Source: UBA8437 sp963582065 (GTDB lineage Bacteria > Planctomycetota > Planctomycetia > Planctomycetales > Planctomycetaceae). From it: a stretch of 64,000 nucleotides of DNA. The stretch covers positions 15,215-79,214 of the forward strand of contig CAUZRQ010000011.1 of the NCBI GenBank assembly GCA_963582065.1, read 5' to 3'. The notes beneath the pieces were generated by a model. That model was not told the DNA's origin, did no database searches, and saw only the letters and a list, made by a program, of their open reading frames with translations. Below, piece by piece: positions 26,305 to 35,556 of the stretch; the first letter of the stretch is position 1; each line of letters begins with the position of its first letter. The position numbers were made by a program, and so were the translations under genes.

Positions 26305-26401
26305 GAGACAGACCCGCCAAACCGATCTTGCCCGCAGCGGCCGGGGCGAATTAAAACCCTCAGTCGCTGGCACGAGATCCTTTTTTTGTCACCGGTCCGA
26401 G

Positions 26402-27355
26402 ATGACCACACCGACTTCTCCGCTGCGGATCATCTACATCGTCGGTGCCGGTCGCAGCGGCTCGACCGTGCTCGACACCGTGCTGGGCAACCACCCCGAT
26501 GCGGTCAGTGTCGGGGAACTCTCGAACCTGCACCGCTCGGCGTGGATCAACAACGAGTTCTGTGCGTGTGGCGAGCCGGCCGACGGATGCGAGTTCTGGA
26601 ACGAGGTTCGCGAGACGTGGCTGAGTGCGACGCGGGGAGCCAGCGTGGAGAACTACCTGGCGATGCAGGCCCGGTTCGAGCGGTTCCGTCCGGCGGCGAT
26701 GTTACGGAGTGAGGCGGCGTCGTTGTTTTCTACGGCGGCCGCCCGACGATACCTGGAACAGACCGGGAGCCTGTACGAATCGATCGCCGCGGTCAGCCGT
26801 CGGCGGGTGATCGTCGATTCGTCCAAGACTCCGTTGCGGGCCCGTTGGCTGGCCCGTCTGCCGGGAGTCGACCTCAGGCTGGTGCACCTGGTCCGCGACA
26901 GCCGCGCGGTGGCGTGGTCCAGGAAGAAGGCACTGGCGCGTGATGTTCGGGCGGGTGTTCAGCACGACCTGGCAGCACGTCCTGCCTGGTACTCGGTTCT
27001 CTACTGGACCATCTCGAACCTGTTCGCCGCCCGGTTGCGTCGGCGGTCCGGCGACCGGGGAGTGCTGGTGCGTTACGAGGACTTCGTATCGAAACCGGCC
27101 GGCGAACTGGTCCGGATCGGCGACGCCTGCGGGCTGGACTGCGGCGGGTTGGCCCGGGCCCTGGAATCCGGCGAGTCGTTTTCGGTGGGACACACGGTGG
27201 CGGGCAACCGCCTGAGGATGGCCGGGCAGGTCAGGCTGGAGCCTGACTGGGACTGGATCGAGCGATTGTCCGAGTCGGACCGGCGGACCTGCTGGACGCT
27301 CTCGGGATGGTTGATGAAACAGTACGACTATTCGCGACAAGCGAAGGCGGCCTGA
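26402..27355 (+). CDS. Sulfotransferase family protein
   Basis: 317 residues. The PAPS 5'-phosphosulfate loop is IIYIVGAGRSGSTVLDTVLG at residues 9-28. The 3'-phosphate site is LVHLVRDSRAVAWSRKKA, around residue 165. A cysteine-rich segment (FCACGEPADGCEFW, near 57-70) is typical of a bacterial subgroup. The gene is followed after 3 bp by the aminotransferase gene, so the two form an operon, probably sulfating or modifying an amino-sugar-containing glycan. A stretch of seven T lies just upstream of the start (about 26383-26389), of unknown meaning. Confidence 0.83.
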   Translation: MTTPTSPLRIIYIVGAGRSGSTVLDTVLGNHPDAVSVGELSNLHRSAWINNEFCACGEPADGCEFWNEVRETWLSATRGASVENYLAMQARFERFRPAAMLRSEAASLFSTAAARRYLEQTGSLYESIAAVSRRRVIVDSSKTPLRARWLARLPGVDLRLVHLVRDSRAVAWSRKKALARDVRAGVQHDLAARPAWYSVLYWTISNLFAARLRRRSGDRGVLVRYEDFVSKPAGELVRIGDACGLDCGGLARALESGESFSVGHTVAGNRLRMAGQVRLEPDWDWIERLSESDRRTCWTLSGWLMKQYDYSRQAKAA

Positions 27356-27358
27356 GCA

Positions 27359-28573
27359 ATGAGCAATCCGGATCATCCGACCGCGGTTCCCATCTGGGCC
27401 CCCTGGCCGGTCTTCGGTGACGAGGAGACCAGGGCGGTCAGCGAGGTGCTGGCTTCCGGACGCGTCAACTACTGGACGGGTCCTCACGGCCGGGAGTTCG
27501 AGCGGGAGTACGCCGAAGCGGTCGGAACCCGATTCGCGGTCGCGGTGGCCAACGGCACCGTGGCCCTGGAACTGGCCCTGGAGGCGACGGGGATCTGTCG
27601 TGGTGACGAGGTGATCGTGCCCTGTCGTAGTTTCCTGGCCAGTGCCAGTGCCATTGCGGCCCGGGGTGCTGTCCCGGTGTTCGCGGATGTGGATCGCGAC
27701 AGTGGGAACATCACGGCCGAGACGGTTGCCAAGGCGCTTTCCTCACGCACCCGCGGCGTGCTGGTGGTCCACCTGGCCGGCTGGCCGTGCGACATGGATC
27801 CGATCCTCGCTTTGGCCGAACAGGAGGGGATAAAGGTGATCGAGGACTGCGCCCAGGCGCACGGGGCGACGTACCAGGGGCGGCCGGTGGGCGGCCTGGG
27901 CGACGTGGCCGCCTTCAGCTTCTGCCAGGACAAGATTCTCTCGACCGGCGGTGAGGGCGGGCTGGTGGTGACCGACGACGAATCGACCTGGCGGCGGGCG
28001 TGGAGCTACAAGGACCACGGCAAGGACTACGATGCGGTGCACGCCCCGTCGAAGGGAGCGGTGTTTCGCTATGTTCACGGCGGGCTGGGCACCAACTGGC
28101 GACTGACCGAGATGCAGTCGGTGCTGGGTCGGATCGGACTGGGGAAACTCCCTGGCTGGGTGGACGAGCGGAGGGAAAATGCGGCCGTTCTGGCCGGACG
28201 GCTGGGGGTGATGGGGGCATTGCGCGTGCCGGAACCCGGAGCGGGTATCGATCACGGTTACTACAAGTTCTACGCCTACGTGCGTCCCGAGTGGCTTGTG
28301 TCCGGCTGGTCGCGGGACCGGATCGCCGCCGAGATCTCATCGCGGGGTGTTCCCTGCGGCAGCGGGGCGTGCCCGGAGATCTATCTCGAGGCGGCCTTTG
28401 ACCGGACCGGTTGGCGTCCGTCGGCGCGGCTGCCGGTGGCTCGCGAACTGGGTGAGACGAGCCTGATGTTCCAGGTCCATCCGGGCCTGGGTTTGGTCCA
28501 GATGCACCATACGGCCGACGTGGTTTCCGACGTACTGGGGCAGGCGACCGGAAGGCTGGCGGCGGCGGCCTGA
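27359..28573 (+). CDS. DegT/DnrJ/EryC1/StrS-family sugar aminotransferase
   Basis: 404 residues, PLP-dependent. Early motifs are GRVNYWTGPHGREFEREYAE and ANGTVALELALEA (phosphate-binding turn), then EDCAQAHGA with the PLP-ring-binding Asp, and the Schiff-base Lys192 in FCQDKILSTGGEGG. The family aminates keto-sugars on nucleotides, for example for 3- or 4-amino sugars in surface glycans. It is coupled to the upstream sulfotransferase (3 bp gap). The deoxy-keto-sugar-forming genes are not in the window, so the pathway is incomplete here. Confidence 0.9.
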   Translation: MSNPDHPTAVPIWAPWPVFGDEETRAVSEVLASGRVNYWTGPHGREFEREYAEAVGTRFAVAVANGTVALELALEATGICRGDEVIVPCRSFLASASAIAARGAVPVFADVDRDSGNITAETVAKALSSRTRGVLVVHLAGWPCDMDPILALAEQEGIKVIEDCAQAHGATYQGRPVGGLGDVAAFSFCQDKILSTGGEGGLVVTDDESTWRRAWSYKDHGKDYDAVHAPSKGAVFRYVHGGLGTNWRLTEMQSVLGRIGLGKLPGWVDERRENAAVLAGRLGVMGALRVPEPGAGIDHGYYKFYAYVRPEWLVSGWSRDRIAAEISSRGVPCGSGACPEIYLEAAFDRTGWRPSARLPVARELGETSLMFQVHPGLGLVQMHHTADVVSDVLGQATGRLAAAA

Positions 28574-28619
28574 GGATTCGTGTCGGGCCGGGTGCCGCCG
28601 CGTCCAGCCAGGCGGTGTC

Positions 28620-29516
28620 TCACAGGTACTCTCGACGGACCTTGGCCGCGATACTGCCCCCGTCGTAGTAGCCGACGGAGATCTCGCCGACGTGCGTCAG
28701 CAGGTCGTAGGCCTTCCAGCGATTCCAGCCGAAGTCGGACTCCATCCACAGGATCAACTCGGCGTAGGCCCGCGCGATCGCTCGCTCGGCCGGAGCACCA
28801 CTGGTGACCGTCATGATCTCGACGTCGTTCTCGATCCGGGGCCACGCCAGTGCCCGGTCCTTGACCAGGACGACGCTGATCTCGGTCACCGCCGACATCT
28901 CGAGCCCGGAGGCCGAGAGTTCTCCGTGCCCCATTGCGGCGTGGGCGTCCCCGAGGAACAGCAGGCCGCCGGAGACGAAGACCGGCAGGTGGACCGTCGC
29001 CCCGGGTGCGGTTTCACGGATGTCCATGTTTCCCCCGTGGGGTCCACCCGGCCCGGTGGTGGGCACACCCCACTCGGGCGCGGTGCCGATGCAGCCGAGC
29101 ATCGGCGTGTAGGGGATCGAGATCTCCTCGCTCCACTGGATCATCCCGTCGGCGATCGGGCAGACGTGGCCGCCCGGCGGCACATCGGTGCCCAGCCACT
29201 CGCACAGCTGTTTCGGAGCACCGGTGTAGGTCGCTGCCTGGGGACGCCACGGTTGGATCGCGTGGATTTTCACGCAGAGCACGTCCCCCGGCTCGGCTCC
29301 CTCGATCTCGATTGGCCCGTTGACCGGGTTGCTCTTGGGGACTGTCGACTTGTCGCGCTGGTCGCCGGGCGAGGAGATTTGGCCCGAGAGCGCGTCTTCG
29401 GATTCGACCAGCAGGCGAACGCCGGAGGCGATCGTGGCCCGGGGCGGCAGGTGCCGGGAGAATTCGTAGATGAGCGGCTCGGCGGGGATCCGTGTGAGCG
29501 GTGTCGAATCGTTCAT
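28620..29516 (-). CDS. Acetamidase/formamidase (FmdA/AmdA family)
   Basis: 298 residues. Family features include GPIEIEGAEPGDVLCVKIHAI, a central region MLGCIGTAPEWGVPTTGPGGPHGGNMD and the downstream LFLGDAHAAMGHGELSASGLE, which carry the conserved His/Asp/Glu metal-site residues. Members hydrolyse formamide or acetamide to ammonia and the acid. It is cytoplasmic, without a signal peptide. It is convergent with the aminotransferase gene and lies 46 bp after the PPC-type gene on the same strand. It may release ammonia for nitrogen supply, but the context gives no stronger hint. Confidence 0.85.
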   Translation of the reverse strand: MNDSTPLTRIPAEPLIYEFSRHLPPRATIASGVRLLVESEDALSGQISSPGDQRDKSTVPKSNPVNGPIEIEGAEPGDVLCVKIHAIQPWRPQAATYTGAPKQLCEWLGTDVPPGGHVCPIADGMIQWSEEISIPYTPMLGCIGTAPEWGVPTTGPGGPHGGNMDIRETAPGATVHLPVFVSGGLLFLGDAHAAMGHGELSASGLEMSAVTEISVVLVKDRALAWPRIENDVEIMTVTSGAPAERAIARAYAELILWMESDFGWNRWKAYDLLTHVGEISVGYYDGGSIAAKVRREYL

Positions 29517-29562
29517 GGTGGGCGGATGGTTCCTAGCGTGTTGCCGAGTCGAAGGCCGTCGG

Positions 29563-31341
29563 CTACGGCTTCTTCTTGTCGGCGGGTGTCTTGTTGGGTG
29601 GCGGTGGGCCGGCGGGGATCACCGACAGCATCAGGGCGTCGGCGACGCGGTGGGTCGGTGCGGGACCGGGCAGGTGGATGACCGGCAGCACCGGCTGGCC
29701 GGAATTGTCGTTTCGAGCCTTGGCGACCAGGCGGATTGTCGAGAGTGTCGACCTGGCCCGGGCGGTCGCCTGCAGCGTGAGGGTGGCGACCGGCTTGTCG
29801 GCCGCCACGGTGACGCTGGCCGCGGTGACGCCCTCGGGCAGGCCCTCGGCAGTGACCTCGACCGGTGAATCTGAACCGCCCATGCGAATCACCAGGATCT
29901 GCAGGGTTGCCTTGCCGCCGGCAGCGATGCTGAGTCCCGAGTGGGTCTTGCCGTCGCCGACGACCGAGAAGGCCCGGACGCGTTTGCGGGGCGGACCGAT
30001 CGCCAGCTGGTAGACCCGGTCGGGTCCGAAGAGGCTGCCGCCGAAGATGTCCCGGACGACGATCGTGAATCGTCCATCGGCGGGAGCCTTCCAGTCGGAA
30101 TGTGGGTCGTAGGTGCTGAACGGGAAGTCGAAACCGATCTTTTTCGGTGCCACCGGTGGCGCGACGGTGGCCAGTGCCTTGCCCGCCTGGTCGTGGACAA
30201 TCGCCTCCAGCCGCATCGATTGGCCCAGTCGTTCTCCCCAGCCGGAGATCTCGAGCGTCTCGCCCTTCTTCACCTCGACCGCGTACCAGTCGATGTCCGC
30301 CGAGCGTTCGAAGGTGCCGCAGATCCGTACGGGGGGCTCAAGCAACTGGGCGGCGGCGGCGGTGTCGTTGCGGTCGGTGGTCTCGACGATGACCGGTTCG
30401 TGAGAATGGGTGATCCAGGCCGTTCCCGAGCACTTGTTCAGTCGCATGCGGAAGCCGCCGTTGAGGACTCCGACGGGGCGACGGTCGGGCCAGGAACGGT
30501 GGGAGAGGAACTGGTCGAAGGAGACCGGCAGGGCCGAGAGGCCTGTCGGGGGGTGAGCCGTTCCGAAGGGGAGGTCGTGGCCGAGCAACAGCAGTTGACC
30601 GCCGCCGCCCGAGATTGCCGTGGGGGAGGTGGCCTGCAGCCGGGGGCCGGTTTCCAGCGTCAGCGTGTAGAGGCTGCCCGCGTCCTGTTGCAGTCCACGG
30701 TCGACGACGGAGACCAGGTACCGGCCGTCGGTGGGCAGCTTGAGGGCCAGCGTCGGTTCGACCTGGTGGGCGAAGGAATGAGCCAGCTCGCGGTCCCGGG
30801 GGCCGTATACGGTGAGGATGGGTGAGGCCGTGCCGTCGAGGCTCCTGGATCGGCACGTGAGATGGACCAGTTGGCCCGACCGACCGGTGAAGGAGAACAT
30901 GTCGCGGTCGGCGACACGGTCGAGTTTTGCAGCGGCGGTCCCCGGCAGCCGGATCGGGGTCGCTTGCGGGTCGGGTGTCTCGGCGACGACCGTGACCGGG
31001 TGGGTCACCACGAGCAGTGCCCGGGGATTGGACAGGCCCGTGGAGGTCAGTGTCCAGGCATCGAGCAGTCCGGCCCGGGCGTTCCTGCTGACCTGAACGT
31101 TGACCACCGATTTTTCGACCGAGCTGGTTTCGAGTTCATTCCCGGCGCTGACCAGTTTCATGAGAGTGCCGAGGTCGCTGCCGCTGACGGTGACGCTGGT
31201 CGTGCGTCCGGCCTGTACGACCGGCGGGAAGAGAACGGTGACCGACGGCGTGGCGGCCGTCACGTCACGGGGTGCCGCAGCGATCCCGATCAGCAGGCCG
31301 ATCAGCAGTCCGGCCAGGTGGTCTCCCAGGTGCGAGGACAT
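29563..31341 (-). CDS. Exported protein with IPT-like and pre-peptidase C-terminal (PPC)-type domains
   Basis: About 592 residues from MSSHLGD at 31341, which gives a compact signal peptide (LAGLLIGLLIGIAAA; cleavage near DVTAA). An IPT/TIG-like first domain (TVLFPPVVQAGRTTSVTVSG) is followed by two PPC-type domains, with DRVADRDMFSFTGRSGQLVHL and RSADIDWYAVEVKKGETLEI, each with the expected D-x-D/F turn. The last part (about 480-560) is a beta-sandwich. Such multi-domain proteins are frequent in planctomycetes, and no enzymatic motif is present. A start at 31365 would add eight residues. Confidence 0.72.
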   Translation of the reverse strand: MSSHLGDHLAGLLIGLLIGIAAAPRDVTAATPSVTVLFPPVVQAGRTTSVTVSGSDLGTLMKLVSAGNELETSSVEKSVVNVQVSRNARAGLLDAWTLTSTGLSNPRALLVVTHPVTVVAETPDPQATPIRLPGTAAAKLDRVADRDMFSFTGRSGQLVHLTCRSRSLDGTASPILTVYGPRDRELAHSFAHQVEPTLALKLPTDGRYLVSVVDRGLQQDAGSLYTLTLETGPRLQATSPTAISGGGGQLLLLGHDLPFGTAHPPTGLSALPVSFDQFLSHRSWPDRRPVGVLNGGFRMRLNKCSGTAWITHSHEPVIVETTDRNDTAAAAQLLEPPVRICGTFERSADIDWYAVEVKKGETLEISGWGERLGQSMRLEAIVHDQAGKALATVAPPVAPKKIGFDFPFSTYDPHSDWKAPADGRFTIVVRDIFGGSLFGPDRVYQLAIGPPRKRVRAFSVVGDGKTHSGLSIAAGGKATLQILVIRMGGSDSPVEVTAEGLPEGVTAASVTVAADKPVATLTLQATARARSTLSTIRLVAKARNDNSGQPVLPVIHLPGPAPTHRVADALMLSVIPAGPPPPNKTPADKKKP

Positions 31342-31487
31342 CGGCGAGTGATTCGGCAAGAACAAGTCGTGGATCGAGAAGTCGATCGCGGAACGCTCGA
31401 CACGCGCCGCGTCGGAAATCTATCATACCCGCCCCCCCCACCCGGCGGCATGCACGCGGGTGGCCCGCCGGCTGACCAGGGATGCTG

Positions 31488-31940
31488 ATGACCGAGAACT
31501 CTCGATCCGAACAGGACGGCCGATCTTCGCCGTTCGATCTTCTCCAGGCCGCGGCCCTGCCCTACCGGATTCGAAAGGGCCAGCTGCAGTTTTGCCTGGT
31601 CTCTGTACGCCGCGGCGCAAGCTGGACGATGCCCAAGGGGAACATCGAGCAGGGTGAGTCGGGGCCGGAATGCGCCGGACGCGAGGCGTTCGAGGAGGCC
31701 GGATTGGAGGGGCGGGTGCTGGAACCGGCCCTGTGTCGCTTCGTCGCCAGCAAGGGAAAGAAGTCGGTCGAGGTGACGGTGTGGCTGCTGGAGGTCGAGA
31801 ATTCCCTGAAGAAGTGGCCCGAGAAGAAATCGCGGGCTAGGCAATGGGTCTCACCACGCAAGGCGATCCGGTTGCTGGCCCGGCCCAAGCTGGTGGCCCC
31901 GGTCATCGACGCCGTCCGACGGCTCAAGTGGATCGACTGA
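31488..31940 (+). CDS. Nudix hydrolase
   Basis: 150 residues. The Nudix box is exact: G-x5-E-x7-REAFEEAGL, starting at GNIEQGE near residue 47 and preceded by WTMPKG. Nudix hydrolases cleave nucleoside diphosphates linked to another moiety; this short, single-domain type with an MPKG start resembles diadenosine- or inositol-polyphosphate hydrolases. The ATG at 31488 is chosen over 31482 because AGGG lies 7 bases upstream. It is convergent with ppk2, and a link to polyphosphate metabolism is possible. Confidence 0.88.
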   Translation: MTENSRSEQDGRSSPFDLLQAAALPYRIRKGQLQFCLVSVRRGASWTMPKGNIEQGESGPECAGREAFEEAGLEGRVLEPALCRFVASKGKKSVEVTVWLLEVENSLKKWPEKKSRARQWVSPRKAIRLLARPKLVAPVIDAVRRLKWID

Positions 31941-31951
31941 TCGAGTTCGCT

Positions 31952-32797
31952 TCAGGACTCGTCCCGCTGCGGGTCGGTGCTGCCGCCCTCGATCGAGTCG
32001 GCGATCGTGATCCCGGTGAGGTCCTCGGTGGTGGTCGGGTACTGCGGGTTGATTGTCTCGAGCGTCGAGATGATCGTGCGTGCGATCACCGTGTTGCGAA
32101 ACCACTTGCGATCGGCCGGGATGACGTGCCACGGCGCGACCTCGGTCGTGCACTTTTCGAGCACGTCCTGGTAGGCCTGCTGGTAGTCGTACCACTGGCG
32201 TCGTTTGTCGAGGTCGCCGCGTGAGAACTTCCAGTTCTTTTCCGGCCGCTGCAGCCGATCGCGAAACCGCTCGGCCTGTTCCTCCGGCGAGATGTGCAGG
32301 AAGAACTTCAGGATGGTGGTTCCCGAGGCGGCCAGCCGCGCTTCGAAGTCGTTGATCTGGTCGAACCGTTCCCGCCAGGTCGATTCGGGAACGATCCGGT
32401 CGACGCGGACCACCAGCACGTCCTCGTAATGCGACCGGTTGAAGATGCTGATCATGCCGGCCGAGGGGATCTGCTGGTGGATCCGCCAGAGGAAGTCGTG
32501 TTCTCGTTCGAGTGCGGAGGGTTCCTTGAACGAGGCGACCCGAATGCTCTGCGGGTTGACTCCTCGAAAGACCTTCCTGATCGTGCTGTCCTTGCCCCCG
32601 GCATCCATGGCCTGGAGCACGATCAGCAGCGAGCGACGGCGTTCGGCATAGAGCGCCCGTTGCCACTCGGCCAGTTGATCCCGCAACGAATCCAGTTCCG
32701 CCTCGAATGCCTCGCGATCGCCCTCGCCGGCGGTGGGCAGGGCGTCGAGGTCGACGGGTTGGCCGGGGACCAGGCAGTGCGGGGCCGGATCGGTCAT
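31952..32797 (-). CDS. ppk2: Polyphosphate kinase 2 (PPK2 family)
   Basis: 281 residues from MTDPAPHCL at 32797. The Walker A is MDAGGKDSTIRKVFRG (about 72-87), the Walker B region is FNRSHYEDVLVVRV (about 122-135), and the lid has ISPEEQAERFRDRLQRPEKN. PPK2 enzymes move phosphate between polyphosphate and nucleotides (NDP to NTP or NMP to NDP). It is the first of a minus-strand group, ppk2, sixA, ppk1 and ppx (as read right to left: ppx, ppk1, sixA, ppk2), so the whole locus is for polyphosphate turnover. The MAAAGRRR leader of the longer frame is not credible. Confidence 0.9.
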   Translation of the reverse strand: MTDPAPHCLVPGQPVDLDALPTAGEGDREAFEAELDSLRDQLAEWQRALYAERRRSLLIVLQAMDAGGKDSTIRKVFRGVNPQSIRVASFKEPSALEREHDFLWRIHQQIPSAGMISIFNRSHYEDVLVVRVDRIVPESTWRERFDQINDFEARLAASGTTILKFFLHISPEEQAERFRDRLQRPEKNWKFSRGDLDKRRQWYDYQQAYQDVLEKCTTEVAPWHVIPADRKWFRNTVIARTIISTLETINPQYPTTTEDLTGITIADSIEGGSTDPQRDES

Positions 32798-32823
32798 TGT
32801 GTCTTCTGCTCGAGGAGGACGAA

Positions 32824-33330
32824 CTAGGCAAAGCCTTCGTCTTCGACGTCCCGCGGCCGCCACAGTTCGACGAGGTCGGCACGAGGGATCAGGGTGACGT
32901 CGAACCAGTTGTCGATCGGCAGTTCCAGCTGCGCCAGTGCCGCGGTCGACATGCGGTGATGTTCGCCGCCCAGCAGCAGGATCATCTCCTCGATTCCCGG
33001 GTTGTGTCCGACCAGCAACGCCCGCTCGGCCTCATCGGGCAACTCGCTGACGACGGTCAGCCATTCGGCGGCCGAGGCGTGGTAGAGGTCGCCGGTGGTG
33101 TGGATGTCGTGATCGTAGCCGCAGGCGTCGGCGACCAGGTTGGCGGTGCGGTGGGCACGTCGGGCGGTCGAGGTGACAACGATGTCGGGGACCAGTTCGT
33201 GGTGGCGAATCAGCCGACCCATCAACGGGGCCGCCTGCTCACCGCGACCGTTCAGGGGGCGGTCGTGGTCGCTGGCGACATCGTGACTCCAGCTTGACTT
33301 CGCGTGGCGCAACAGGAGCAGCGTTTTCAT
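32824..33330 (-). CDS. sixA: Phosphohistidine phosphatase, SixA type
   Basis: 168 residues from MKTLLLLRHAKSSW, the SixA signature: the catalytic His9 in LRHAKSS, then DRPLNGRGEQAA and, late in the chain, LVGHNPGIEEMILLL with the second catalytic His. The family (histidine phosphatase branch) removes phosphate from phosphohistidine proteins. It sits between ppk2 and ppk1, as it often does near polyphosphate genes. The start at 33330 is preferred over 33342 because it begins the standard SixA fold. A Shine-Dalgarno-like sequence was not obvious. Confidence 0.88.
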   Translation of the reverse strand: MKTLLLLRHAKSSWSHDVASDHDRPLNGRGEQAAPLMGRLIRHHELVPDIVVTSTARRAHRTANLVADACGYDHDIHTTGDLYHASAAEWLTVVSELPDEAERALLVGHNPGIEEMILLLGGEHHRMSTAALAQLELPIDNWFDVTLIPRADLVELWRPRDVEDEGFA

Positions 33331-33369
33331 CACGGCTAACATCCCGGCAGAGTGTGCCGGACGATCAGG

Positions 33370-35526
33370 TCAGGTCTCGGTCGTTTCGTGTCCGGGAGCG
33401 CGGTGCGGCACAAAGCCGGTCCGATGAGACTCCTCGCTGAGCCGCATCACTTCACAGGCTTCATCATACAGCAGTTGCTGGCAGCGGCCACCGAGCGAAT
33501 CATCCGTGGTCGCGGTGTCGCGGCCGTTGGCGAACCGTTCGCGTCCCGGCGGCGGGTCATAACCCCCGTCGTCACGCAACCGCCGGCCCTTGATCTGGTC
33601 GGCCAGGCAGCGTTCGAGCATCTCGACCAGCCGTTCGGAGGAGGCCGGATCGTCGATGGGCACCATCAACTCGACTCTTCGATCGAGGTTGCGTGGCATC
33701 CAGTCGGCGCTGGCGATGAAGGTCTGGCCGGCGCCGCCCCGGTGGAAGTGGAACACCCGGCTGTGTTCGAGGAACCGGTCGACGATGCTGGTGACGGTGA
33801 TGTTCTCGGAGAGCCCTTCGACCTCGGGTCTCAGGCAACAGATGCCTCGCACGTTGAGCCGGATCTCCACGCCCTCTCCACTCGCCTCGTACAGCGCTCG
33901 GATCAGCCGCGGGTCGACCAGCGAGTTCATCTTGGCGAGGATCCGTGCCGGCTGTCCCTGCCGCTTCCGCTCGGTCTCGGCCGCGATCAACTCGAGCAGC
34001 CGGTCACGCAGCCCGATCGGAGCCGCTTCGATCAACTCGAATCGCCTCGGCTGGGTGTAGCCGGTGATGGTGTTGAAGAAGGTGGCCCCGTCGGCGCCGA
34101 GGTCGGGATCGGCGGTCAGGTAGCTGATGTCGGTGTAGAGCCGGGCGGTGTTTTCGTTGTAGTTCCCGGTGCCGAAGTGGACGTACCGCCTGATGCCACC
34201 GGGTTCGCGTCGGACGACCAGGCAGATCTTGGCGTGGGTCTTCAGGCCGCGGATGCCGTAGATCACCTGCACCCCGGCCTGTTCGAGGCTGCGGGCCCAT
34301 TCGATGTTGCGGGCCTCGTCGAAGCGGGCCTTCAATTCGACGATCACAGTCACGTGCTTGCCCAGTTCGGCCGCCCGGGCCAGCGCGCGGACGATCGGGC
34401 TGTCGCGGCTGGTGCGGTAGAGCGTCTGCTTGATCGCCAGCACGTCCGGGTCGGTCGCCGCCTCCTCGACGAACCGCACCACCGGATCGAAGCTTTCGAA
34501 CGGATGGCACAGCAGCACGCTGCGGTCGGCGAGCACTTCGAAGAGGTTTCGGCGGGGGTCGATCTGGGGGGACGCCACCGGTGGCCAGTGCGTGTCCTTG
34601 AGTTCATCGAAACCGGTCAGTTCGATCAACGGGAAGAAGCCGGTCAGGTCCAGGGGTCCGGGGATGCCGTGGATGTCGCGGTCGTCGATGTCGAATTGCT
34701 GTTTCAGGAAGCTCCGGGTCACATCGTCGGCCTCCTCGGCGATCTCCAGCCGCACGCAATGGCTCTGCTTCCTCGCCTCGAGAATCTCCTGCATTCCTTC
34801 CATCAGGTCCGATGCCTCGTCCTCGCGGAGGCTGAGATCGGCGTTGCGGGTGATCCGGAACGGCACACACTCGAGCACCTCCTCGCCGGGGAAGAACTTT
34901 CCGAGCGACCAGGCGAGCACGTCTTCGAGCAGTATGTAGGCGTAGCCGCCGTCGGAGGGCAGGGTGAGCATGCGTGGGCAGGTGCGACCGCAGGGAATCC
35001 AGGCGAAGCGGGGCGAACCGTCGTCGGCGTCACCGAGGCGGACCGAGAGGCACAGCGGACCACATGGCAGCAGCGGACAGTCCTGGTCGTCGTCGACCGC
35101 CATCGGGGTCAGCACCGAGTAGATCTCGCCGTCGACGATCTGTCCGAGCACGGTTTCCTGGGACGGGTCGATCGAATCGGGACGCACCCGGCGGATGCCC
35201 TCGGCGGCCAGGGCCGGCTCCAGTTCGTCACGGAATCGGGCGTACTGGTCGGCCACCATCTTCTGGATCCGCTCGTTGATCATGTCGAGCTGTTCGGCAG
35301 CGGTCAGCCCGGCAGCGTCTCGACCCACGTGTCCCTCGCGGTGAACCAGCTGCAGCCCGCCGACCCGCACCATGAAGAACTCGTCGAGGTTCGAGGCGGT
35401 GATCGCCAGGAACTTGAGCCGTTCGAGCAGCGGGTGGCCCGTGTCGCCCGACTCGTCGAGCACCCGCTGGTTGAATTCCAGCCAGCTGAGCTCGCGGTTG
35501 ATGAACTGGTCGTTGTGAGCGGTCAT
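33370..35526 (-). CDS. ppk: Polyphosphate kinase 1
   Basis: 718 residues, the usual length. The N-terminal domain begins FINRELSWLEFNQRVLDE, the head region of Ppk1. The active-site histidines are seen in LKTHAKICLVVRRE (first) and YVHFGTGNYNENTARLYTD (second, with the GTGN loop), both near residues 415-450. It makes polyphosphate from ATP at the membrane. It lies 30 bp after ppx and 39 bp before sixA on the same strand, so it is part of one operon. No anomalies were noticed. Confidence 0.96.
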   Translation of the reverse strand: MTAHNDQFINRELSWLEFNQRVLDESGDTGHPLLERLKFLAITASNLDEFFMVRVGGLQLVHREGHVGRDAAGLTAAEQLDMINERIQKMVADQYARFRDELEPALAAEGIRRVRPDSIDPSQETVLGQIVDGEIYSVLTPMAVDDDQDCPLLPCGPLCLSVRLGDADDGSPRFAWIPCGRTCPRMLTLPSDGGYAYILLEDVLAWSLGKFFPGEEVLECVPFRITRNADLSLREDEASDLMEGMQEILEARKQSHCVRLEIAEEADDVTRSFLKQQFDIDDRDIHGIPGPLDLTGFFPLIELTGFDELKDTHWPPVASPQIDPRRNLFEVLADRSVLLCHPFESFDPVVRFVEEAATDPDVLAIKQTLYRTSRDSPIVRALARAAELGKHVTVIVELKARFDEARNIEWARSLEQAGVQVIYGIRGLKTHAKICLVVRREPGGIRRYVHFGTGNYNENTARLYTDISYLTADPDLGADGATFFNTITGYTQPRRFELIEAAPIGLRDRLLELIAAETERKRQGQPARILAKMNSLVDPRLIRALYEASGEGVEIRLNVRGICCLRPEVEGLSENITVTSIVDRFLEHSRVFHFHRGGAGQTFIASADWMPRNLDRRVELMVPIDDPASSERLVEMLERCLADQIKGRRLRDDGGYDPPPGRERFANGRDTATTDDSLGGRCQQLLYDEACEVMRLSEESHRTGFVPHRAPGHETTET

Positions 35527-35556
35527 GAGAAACGGCCGGGGGGTGCCCGATGCGGG

